The notes under the pieces: generated by a model
What the model saw: only the letters and a program-made list of their open reading frames with translations
Database searches by the model: none
Told to the model about the DNA's origin: nothing
Assembly: GCA_022640795.1 (NCBI GenBank)
Contig: JALCCK010000002.1
Location: 27,701 to 91,700 of the forward strand
Length of the DNA: 64,000 nucleotides
Reading direction: 5' to 3'
Source: Treponema sp.
GTDB taxonomy: Bacteria > Spirochaetota > Spirochaetia > Treponematales > Treponemataceae
Shown here: positions 58,460 through 64,000 of the stretch, piece after piece
Numbering within the stretch: the first letter of the stretch is position 1
How the letters are laid out: every line of letters begins with the position of its first letter
Program-made: the position numbers and the translations under genes

Positions 58460-59512
58460 GTGAAAAAATATAAAATTCTTTTTCTTTGTCTTGCGGGCGT
58501 CCTGTTTTTGATTTCCTGTAAATCAACTCCGGAAGAAGAAAGTCCCGCGCCTGTTGAGGAACCGCAGATTCAGGAAAATTCAACTACTGAAAAAACAACA
58601 GAAGAACCAAAACAGGAAGTTGCACCGGTCATTCCCGAAGATTTTACCGAGGTAAATGCGACTTTATTTAAGAAAACGGAGAATGCACGGGACCTCGCAG
58701 TCGCGGCCGATGCGCCGTCTCTTCTTGATCAGGCTTGGAATCAGACAGAAACTTCTTATAAGAAGTTGCAAAGTGATTATACCGGTGAATTGAAGACGAC
58801 AGACTTGTCAGACAGAATAAATGATATGACTGCACGATATCAGGCACTGGAAAAAGCAGCTTTGGGCTATGCGGCTAAAACCCGGGTAGATAAACTGGGC
58901 TTTGCAGCAATTGATAAAAAAGACTATTCTGTAGGCGAAGCTGCTTATGCAGCAGTAATAGATTTGTATGAATCAGGTGCCAGTGGATCGGATCTGAAAG
59001 CAAAAGCAGAAGAAGGGTGTTCTGCGTATCAGGCAGTTCTAAAGAATGGATTCAGATCGCTTGCCGATGCGGAAAGGAATAAGGCCCTTACCCAGAAAAA
59101 AGCAGCAGACAGCGTTAAAGCCGGGGTGGCAGAGAAAGACGTCTATAAAAAAGCTGCTGATCTTTTCAAGTACGGAGATTCTCAATATGTAACGCAGGAC
59201 CTTGAAGGGGCTTACGGATCATATCAGGAAGCTTCCGCCGATTTTACAACTCTCTACGAATCTGTAGCGGAAAAAAGAACTGAAGCACAAAAATTTATAG
59301 ATGCTGCAAAAGCTGCTGTTTCTTCTACCGAAAATTATGCTTCTGAAGCGGATACTATTGCACCAATCGGAGATGAACCTGTCGAAGGTATTGAATCTCC
59401 TGATGCTGAGCTTATTGAACAAGGAACGTATGCTGATCCTGAAAGTGCGGTAATTAGACTGGATGAGAATGTTCAAGTAACTGCAGATGCAGAAGGAGAT
59501 GCTGCAAAATGA
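58460..59512 (+). CDS. putative lipoprotein rich in helical repeats
   Basis: 350 residues from GTG 58460, with GGAGGAGGG 9-17 nt upstream. The N-terminus is a lipoprotein signal ending FLISC, so Cys20 should be lipidated. A Pro/Glu/Thr-rich linker (20-60) precedes alpha-helical repeats rich in Ala, Lys and Tyr (about 60-310), resembling TPR-like DUF4398 regions. The acidic C-terminus is low complexity. It overlaps the next gene by 4 nt and likely works with that LysM-like protein at the cell envelope. Function unknown. Confidence 0.8.
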   Translation: MKKYKILFLCLAGVLFLISCKSTPEEESPAPVEEPQIQENSTTEKTTEEPKQEVAPVIPEDFTEVNATLFKKTENARDLAVAADAPSLLDQAWNQTETSYKKLQSDYTGELKTTDLSDRINDMTARYQALEKAALGYAAKTRVDKLGFAAIDKKDYSVGEAAYAAVIDLYESGASGSDLKAKAEEGCSAYQAVLKNGFRSLADAERNKALTQKKAADSVKAGVAEKDVYKKAADLFKYGDSQYVTQDLEGAYGSYQEASADFTTLYESVAEKRTEAQKFIDAAKAAVSSTENYASEADTIAPIGDEPVEGIESPDAELIEQGTYADPESAVIRLDENVQVTADAEGDAAK

Positions 59513-60207
59513 AGAAGTTATTCCTGATCAGCATAGTAGTAGTGGCAGAAAGCCTGGTTTTTGCTGCAAGCTATAAAAATAATACGTATCAGAAACTGGC
59601 GGATGAATATACGCAGGAAGCTCAGCGGGCTTTCGATGCCGGTGAGTATGAACAATCACAAGACTATTCAAAAAAGGCTGTGGAAAATGCAAAATTATCA
59701 CAGGCCTTTATCGAGAAAATGATTGCAAAATCAGAGGCGGATAAACAAATGCGGCTGGCACAGAACCGGCTGACATGGGCAAAGGGAATTCATGCTGATC
59801 GTGATTATCCTATGGCATATTCTGCCGGAGAGACTGCCTATTCAAATGCTGAAAAATCTTATGATAAAGAAGATTATGCCGGAGCGACTGATTATGCGAA
59901 AAGCGTTCTTGCAGCTCTCAGTGATGTCCATGAAATAATTCCGCTGCCCGAGTTTTATATTGTCCGCCCCTGGGCACAAACGAAAGATTGCTACTGGAAT
60001 ATTTCGGGACGCCCCTATGTTTATAATAATCCTCTGTTATGGGAGAATTTGTATCAGGCAAATAAAGATTCGATGCCCAACCCTGGTGATCCGAATTTGA
60101 TTTTACCCGGTATGAAAATGAAAATACCCAGCCTTTCCGGAGAATATAGGGAAGGAACCTATAATCCATCAAAAAAATATGAACCATATGATTCCACAAA
60201 AAAATGA
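59509..60207 (+). CDS. exported helical-repeat protein with LysM-like C-terminus
   Basis: 232 residues. A short signal peptide (about 1-19, ending VFAAS) is followed by a DUF4398-like helical domain (about 20-140) with two related segments (AFDAGEYEQSQDYSKKAVENA and SYDKEDYAGATDYAKSV). The C-terminal part (about 148-210, YIVRPWAQTKDCYWNIS to LPGMKMKIP) looks like a LysM domain, which binds peptidoglycan. Coupled by a 4-nt overlap to the lipoprotein gene. A cell-envelope scaffold role is inferred. Confidence 0.82.
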   Translation: MKKLFLISIVVVAESLVFAASYKNNTYQKLADEYTQEAQRAFDAGEYEQSQDYSKKAVENAKLSQAFIEKMIAKSEADKQMRLAQNRLTWAKGIHADRDYPMAYSAGETAYSNAEKSYDKEDYAGATDYAKSVLAALSDVHEIIPLPEFYIVRPWAQTKDCYWNISGRPYVYNNPLLWENLYQANKDSMPNPGDPNLILPGMKMKIPSLSGEYREGTYNPSKKYEPYDSTKK

Positions 60208-60255
60208 TCGGATGAAAAATAGGCCGGAATAAAATTCTTTTGATAAAGGCTCCTG

Positions 60256-60290
60256 AACGCATTCCAGTTAAAAAGGGATGCGTTTATTTT
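60256..60290 (+). terminator. intrinsic terminator after the LysM-like gene
   Basis: AACGCATTCC (60256-60265) pairs with GGGATGCGTT (60275-60284), followed by a T-rich tail. It overlaps the last codon of the convergent Nudix gene. Confidence 0.8.
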
Positions 60291-60844
60291 TTATTGTTTT
60301 CAATATAATTCCTGTAGAGAGCCAGAGCGGCGGCCATCAGTGCATGCGGATATTTTTTTGTACCTATTTGCTCAAAAACATCACTTTGTTTTATTTGCAT
60401 AAAATTTACATACTCATCGCTATCTAATTGCTGCGGTTTTGTTTTTTTAAGATCGAACGCAGCGTAAATATGCACATGGTTTGACATAAGTGCCGGGTTG
60501 GGGTTCATGCAGCCAAGCTCTACAAGTTGTCCTGCCGTATAGCCCGTTTCTTCGCTTAGTTCCCTGGCAGCGGCTGCTTTGGGATCTTCGTTTTTTTCTA
60601 TTACCCCACCGGGGAATTCCATACTCAGAGCCTGTTCCCCGTGTCTCCATTGTTCGACCATGAGAAAAGAATCTCCTGTGACGGGCACTGTTATAACCCA
60701 GTCAGGCGCATCCATAACAATGTAATGACCGATTTTACCATCAGGTGCTATACTTTCAGTTTCCGTTACGGTCATTACAACGGTTTGTAATAGTGCCTTT
60801 TTTGTTTTTTCTTTCCAAACGAGTGACGTATTGCCGGTTTTCAT
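60284..60844 (-). CDS. Nudix hydrolase, ADP-ribose pyrophosphatase-like
   Basis: 186 residues from ATG 60844, with AGAGGAAAA upstream; an in-frame extension to 61039 overlaps the divergent kinase-like gene and is rejected. The Nudix box is complete: the box starts at GGVIEKNEDPK and ends at RELSEETGY. The preceding VEQWRHG and following GCMNPNPALMSN match ADP-ribose/NUDT5-type enzymes. Substrate inferred from these. Confidence 0.87.
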   Translation of the reverse strand: MKTGNTSLVWKEKTKKALLQTVVMTVTETESIAPDGKIGHYIVMDAPDWVITVPVTGDSFLMVEQWRHGEQALSMEFPGGVIEKNEDPKAAAARELSEETGYTAGQLVELGCMNPNPALMSNHVHIYAAFDLKKTKPQQLDSDEYVNFMQIKQSDVFEQIGTKKYPHALMAAALALYRNYIENNKK

Positions 60845-60950
60845 TTTTCCTCTTGTATATTTTCTTTTGACATAAACTTTATTTCGTTCTATCATAATAC
60901 AAAAGAACTGTAAAAACAATTGTTTGTTTTCTTTTGAAAAGGAGACGCTT

Positions 60951-61772
60951 ATGGCCGTAATTGCGATTTCTAGACAGGTGGCTGCCCTTGGCGATGAAAC
61001 AGCAGCTGCAGCTGCAGAAAAACTGGGATATAAATTCATTAATCGGAAAATAATAGAAGAGACAATTGTACGACTTGGATTTCCGCAGGAAAAGTTAAGA
61101 AAATATGATGAAAAAAAGCCTGGTTTTTTCGCTTCTTTAGCGAAGGACCGCGATGAGTATCTGGATTATCTGCAGACTGCAATTCTTGAGGCTGCATCAG
61201 AAGGGAACTGTATTCTGATTGGGCGGGGCGCTTTTATTATTCTTGAAGATCTCCCGAATTTGTTGTCTTTCCGGCTTGTGACAAAGGATTCAATTCGAAT
61301 TGAACGGTTAAAGAAAGAGTTTAGCTGGGATGATAAACAGGCTCGCCAGCGAATTGAAGAAAGTGATTCCAACAGACTTGGATTTCATAAAAGTTTTTTT
61401 AATCTTGAAAATGAAGATCCATCACATTTCCATTTGGTGATGAATACGGGACTTCTTGATGTTGATGCTGCTTCTGATATTATAGTTGACATGGTAAAAA
61501 GTTATATTACTCCGGCAAAAGAACGGGCTGGAGAAAAAAAACTGAATAATCTTTTGACAGCCCAGAAACTTGTAAACAAGCTTGTTTTCGACAGCAAATT
61601 GAATATAAATTTTCTTCGGGCGGTCATTACAGATGAAACCGTTACCCTGCAGGGAGTTGCCGATTCTTCTGCGCTGGTAGAGAAAGCCGTACTTGAGTCA
61701 AAAAAAATTCTTCCGGATTATAAGATCGAATCAACGATAAGTGTTGTTCAGGATTTTAAGGCTTACCCGTAA
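60951..61772 (+). CDS. cytidylate-kinase-like protein with C-terminal BON-like domain
   Basis: 273 residues from ATG 60951 (AAGGAG upstream). Residues about 1-190 align with the cytidylate-kinase-like family (AIAISRQ at the N-terminus, LIGRGAFII, RIERLKKEF). The expected Gly/Ser-rich nucleotide loop after SRQ reads VAALGDETA, so nucleotide binding may be lost. The C-terminal 70 residues (LNINFLRAVITDETVTLQGVAD) resemble a BON domain, which often binds membranes or small molecules. This combination suggests a regulatory rather than a metabolic role. Confidence 0.78.
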   Translation: MAVIAISRQVAALGDETAAAAAEKLGYKFINRKIIEETIVRLGFPQEKLRKYDEKKPGFFASLAKDRDEYLDYLQTAILEAASEGNCILIGRGAFIILEDLPNLLSFRLVTKDSIRIERLKKEFSWDDKQARQRIEESDSNRLGFHKSFFNLENEDPSHFHLVMNTGLLDVDAASDIIVDMVKSYITPAKERAGEKKLNNLLTAQKLVNKLVFDSKLNINFLRAVITDETVTLQGVADSSALVEKAVLESKKILPDYKIESTISVVQDFKAYP

Positions 61773-62557
61773 TGGAATTCCCCTTTACCCTGTATTCGGC
61801 AGTTTGTTGCCTATGTGCAGGAGCGTCGCTGGGTAGCTTTTTGTGTATTTTAGTCGGAAAAGTGTTTCATAAACACTATGTCCATGCCCGGTTTTCTTGT
61901 GCTTGTATACTTTTAAGTTGTGCTGTTGCAGCTGGTACGGTTGCTCTTTTGGTGCTGCCGCAGCTGTCGTTTAATTTTTCCGGTTCCGATGTAAAATGGT
62001 TTATAGGTATAATAGCTGCCGGTATTTTTTGTGCCATTTCATACAGAATTATATTCCCGCTGGTTTTGCTTCTGTATATTACCGTTTCGTTTGTTTTTGC
62101 TGTTTCGTTTTATAAAAACTTTGGAACTTTGCCCGATTCTCTATCAGTCAGAGTTGAAAACAACTCAATTCTGGTTGATAACCAGCTTTTTTCTCTACCT
62201 CAAACTACTTCAGATAAAATCTTTATTGAACTAACTGTAATGCAGTTGCCCCCGAAGGTCCTCCTGCCTTTACCTCGAATATGGTATAAAATTTCTGGTA
62301 TAAATTATGATAAAGATTCTTCGCTGGAAAACGGCGAAAAAAAGAAGCTTTCTTCGATGACACGGCAGACAGATAAAAAAGTGGACCACGCTGTATTCTT
62401 GATTCCATTTTTCAGAAGCTTCTTTGACTATAGTACTCGTGACAGCTATACGGAATTTTTCCTTTTGCCGGGGGGAGTTCACCGTACGTCCGACTATATA
62501 CTGAGATTTAAGGATTCTTCCGGTCATTTTTCTCCACGGTTCATAAATGTTTTATAA
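61772..62557 (+). CDS. uncharacterised membrane protein
   Basis: 261 residues, not recognised. Four hydrophobic segments lie near residues 8-30, 42-62, 73-92 and 93-112; the remaining 140 residues are soluble, with a beta-rich look. It starts inside the stop of the previous gene (TAATG) and so is coupled to it. Weak Shine-Dalgarno. Function unknown. Confidence 0.75.
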   Translation: MEFPFTLYSAVCCLCAGASLGSFLCILVGKVFHKHYVHARFSCACILLSCAVAAGTVALLVLPQLSFNFSGSDVKWFIGIIAAGIFCAISYRIIFPLVLLLYITVSFVFAVSFYKNFGTLPDSLSVRVENNSILVDNQLFSLPQTTSDKIFIELTVMQLPPKVLLPLPRIWYKISGINYDKDSSLENGEKKKLSSMTRQTDKKVDHAVFLIPFFRSFFDYSTRDSYTEFFLLPGGVHRTSDYILRFKDSSGHFSPRFINVL

Positions 62558-62634
62558 TACTATGACGCCCCCGGCATTTTGACAGTATTTTGTTTTGACG
62601 TAGTATAAGATTTAACAGTATCTTAAATACACCA

Positions 62635-62663
62635 TTGACCTTTTTCCTGTCTTCAATTACTAC
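62635..62663 (+). promoter_or_regulatory. promoter of pgsA (leaderless geometry)
   Basis: TTGACC at 62635-62640, a 17-nt spacer and TACTAC at 62658-62663, then 7 nt to ATG 62671. Another TTGACA (62579-62584) lies upstream and may form a second promoter. Confidence 0.55.
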
Positions 62664-62670
62664 TTAAGAT

Positions 62671-63279
62671 ATGAAAACATCCAACAAATTTACATTTATA
62701 CGAGTTGTTCTGGCTCCTGTTTTTTTTATTTTATATTTTATTCCGTTGTGGACGGGACATTTTGTTATCGGATCTGCTTTTATACTGTTACCGCTGCTGG
62801 GATTCATGGAATTTACGGATTATTTAGATGGTCATTATGCCCGGAAAAATAATGAAGTTAGCGACTTTGGAAAAATGTTTGACCCATTTGCGGATGTAAT
62901 TGTTCACCTTACGACATTTACCTGCTTTATGCTTTCTGGAAAGATCACAGGGAGTCCTTTTGGATACCTCCATCCGGCTCTTTTTATTTTGATTGTCTAT
63001 CGTGAATTCAGTATGAATTTTATGCGTATGGCTGCAGCAAAGAAAGGCGTTGCTATCGCTGCAAGAAAAGGAGGAAAGTTTAAGACTGTTCTTTACGTTA
63101 TCTCCGGTTTGTTTGTTGTATGCATAGAGACCCTGCTCCGGCTTGGAATCAATATAAGCGCGCAGCTTCCAGGTTTTCATATTGCTGCAACTATTTTGTT
63201 TTCCGTCTCAGTTGTTGCCTGTTATGGTTCTTTTATCGATTATCTTGTACATTTTAAATCCGTTTTTGATGGAGTCTGA
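62671..63279 (+). CDS. pgsA: CDP-diacylglycerol-glycerol-3-phosphate 3-phosphatidyltransferase
   Basis: 202 residues, membrane protein. The CDP-alcohol phosphotransferase motif DG-x2-AR-x8-G-x3-D-x3-D is complete, running from DGHYARK to GKMFDPFAD. The enzyme makes phosphatidylglycerophosphate for PG and cardiolipin. PgsA is the likeliest member, but other CDP-alcohol transferases share the motif. yhbY follows after 5 nt. Confidence 0.85.
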   Translation: MKTSNKFTFIRVVLAPVFFILYFIPLWTGHFVIGSAFILLPLLGFMEFTDYLDGHYARKNNEVSDFGKMFDPFADVIVHLTTFTCFMLSGKITGSPFGYLHPALFILIVYREFSMNFMRMAAAKKGVAIAARKGGKFKTVLYVISGLFVVCIETLLRLGINISAQLPGFHIAATILFSVSVVACYGSFIDYLVHFKSVFDGV

Positions 63280-63284
63280 AAAAT

Positions 63285-63584
63285 ATGATAGCTTTAACTT
63301 CCCGGCAGAGGGGTCTTCTTTGTAAATATGCGAATGATTTAAAACCGGTTATATGGATCGGACAGAAAGGAATTACAGAGTCTCTTGAAAGAAAAACTGA
63401 TCAATCATTGACTTTCCATGAGCTAATTAAAATTAAATTTCTTGATTTTAAGGAAGATAAGACGGAACTGAGCCAGTCTCTTGCTGATAAATGTGGTGCT
63501 GAAGTAGTACGAATTATAGGAAATATAGTTATTCTCTATCGACCTGCAGATAAAGAGCATAACGGCAGTTATACTATCGGTTGA
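63285..63584 (+). CDS. yhbY: YhbY-family CRM-domain RNA-binding protein
   Basis: 99 residues. The CRM fold signature is LTSRQRGLLCKYANDLKPVIWIGQKGIT, followed by LIKIKFLDFKE and a terminal VRIIGNIVILYRP. YhbY binds the 50S precursor and aids ribosome assembly. It follows pgsA by 5 nt with no ribosome-binding site, suggesting coupling. Confidence 0.9.
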   Translation: MIALTSRQRGLLCKYANDLKPVIWIGQKGITESLERKTDQSLTFHELIKIKFLDFKEDKTELSQSLADKCGAEVVRIIGNIVILYRPADKEHNGSYTIG

Positions 63585-63776
63585 TTTTTCAGAAAGAGCA
63601 GTCCGTCGGTTTTATCAGCTACAAATAATTTTCAAAAAATATGTTTTTAGGTCTTGATTATTTTGTAGGATTTATGTTATATTCATTTCCACCGACATAA
63701 CAGAGATGATATAATGAAATGCCGGCCGAAATGCTAATTGATGAAAATTAATTTTTATAAATTAATTATTCACCTC
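63585..63776. other. gene-free AT-rich region upstream of the structured RNA
   Basis: Nothing coding is supported. The last 40 nt before the promoter consist almost only of A and T, a possible UP element. No terminator for yhbY is evident. Confidence 0.5.
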
Positions 63777-63806
63777 TTGACAAAAGACAGAAAAAAATGA
63801 TATAGT
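63777..63806 (+). promoter_or_regulatory. strong sigma70 promoter
   Basis: TTGACA at 63777-63782, an 18-nt spacer and TATAGT at 63801-63806, preceded by an A/T-rich stretch that could act as an UP element. A start near 63813 is expected. A second -10-like TATAAT lies at 63858-63863. Confidence 0.75.
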
Positions 63807-63812
63807 CAATTC

Positions 63813-64000
63813 ACTCGCAAGAGCGAACATAGAGAGCCCTGAGAAGAAAGTCTTCTATATAATAGTAATAAAGGGCGGAGATATTTGACAAAAAAGGGAA
63901 GGGAAGAAAAACATAACGGAAGTTATGCAGAAGGTCAGTGCGTAGCCACGGTGCAGGAATGCACGGTGGAAAGAAGAACGGGCAGCAGCCGGAAGGCTGC
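63813..64000 (+). ncRNA. 5' part of a structured RNA (possible rRNA leader), running off the window
   Basis: Downstream of the strong promoter there is no plausible reading frame but many hairpins. GCCCT (63836-63840) pairs with AGGGC (63872-63876) around the hairpin AGAAGA-AAG-TCTTCT (63842-63856). Three further stems all have the same GNRA loop GGAA: CATAAC/GTTATG (63912-63927), GTGCA/TGCAC (63951-63964, extended by CCAC/GTGG) and GCAGCC/GGCTGC (63985-64000). The segment ATATTTGACA (63881-63890) resembles the boxA-like element in front of 16S rRNA genes. I see no 16S 5' end in the window. Confidence 0.5.

Noticed and set aside
60845..61039. N-terminal extension of the Nudix gene
   Set aside because: It overlaps the divergent kinase-like gene, while ATG 60844 has a good Shine-Dalgarno.
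63938..63942. GTGCG as the 5' end of a group II intron
   Set aside because: No intron domain V or reverse transcriptase gene is visible and the five-base match is easily a coincidence.
1..64000. Mobile elements, prophage or toxin-antitoxin modules
   Set aside because: No transposase, integrase, phage structural gene or terminal inverted repeat was found; gene content is continuous housekeeping and uptake functions.

Overview
The window looks like chromosomal core DNA of a Treponema-like spirochaete. The evidence is the gene set: RpoN with a sigma54 activator, HprK/HPr without visible sugar-specific PTS permeases, a MurA with Asp in place of the catalytic Cys, LytS/YesN-type sugar regulation, a LysM/lipoprotein pair and membrane TPR/J-domain proteins. 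DNA composition is moderately low in GC. I cannot name the species. I see no prophage, transposase, CRISPR array or resistance island.

Layout. 1-5206: a MinD/ParA-like ATPase running off the left edge (minus), then ctp, rsmE, a divergent WecG/TagA-like glycosyltransferase and a sigma54 activator with no DNA-binding domain. 5207-5523: a 44-bp tandem repeat array between convergent genes. 5524-7764: a TrmJ-like methyltransferase, an SDR oxidoreductase and a STAS protein with a zinc ribbon. 7765-8144: a terminator and an AT-rich gap with DnaA-box-like sites. 8145-11682: three membrane genes, the last DjlA-like. 11660-24893: murA, pepT, thrC, a large GH13-like protein, malQ, a radical SAM protein, a PTS IIA protein and a lytic transglycosylase. 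24912-28218: Rex with two Rex-type operators, then serC-serA behind a structured leader. 28262-32849: rhomboid protease, the N-degron set clpS-clpA-aat and an ACT-domain protein. 32915-42151: a sugar-uptake island (response regulator, histidine kinase, a catalytically dead ABC protein, rbsABC-type transporter, ROK kinase, SIS isomerase). 42153-52902: dgt, nitroreductase, HPt protein, tRNA-Thr, cNMP-binding protein, PHP phosphoesterase, comM, era, tRNA-Leu, recQ and a DUF1015 protein. 52950-58046: rpoN, hpf, hprK, ptsH, lexA, holA. 58050-63584: ydbC-like, lipoprotein, LysM protein, Nudix, cytidylate-kinase-like, membrane protein, pgsA, yhbY. 63585-64000: a strong promoter and the 5' part of a structured RNA, possibly an rRNA leader.

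The most striking global signal is in the starts. About twenty transcription-unit-leading genes have a sigma70 -10 hexamer ending 5-8 nt, most often exactly 6 nt, before the start codon and no Shine-Dalgarno sequence. This is the geometry expected for leaderless mRNAs. Genes inside operons and several biosynthetic genes have ordinary GGAGG-type sites instead. This signal also moves several starts downstream of the longest reading frame.

The best candidate for an undescribed system is the sensory half of the sugar island. The histidine kinase has two membrane helices and almost no extracellular loop. It overlaps a gene for an RbsA-like tandem ABC protein that has lost every ATPase motif in its N half and the recognisable ones in its C half. 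The true RbsA follows behind its own regulated promoter. I infer that the dead ABC protein is a signalling adaptor linking transporter state to the kinase.
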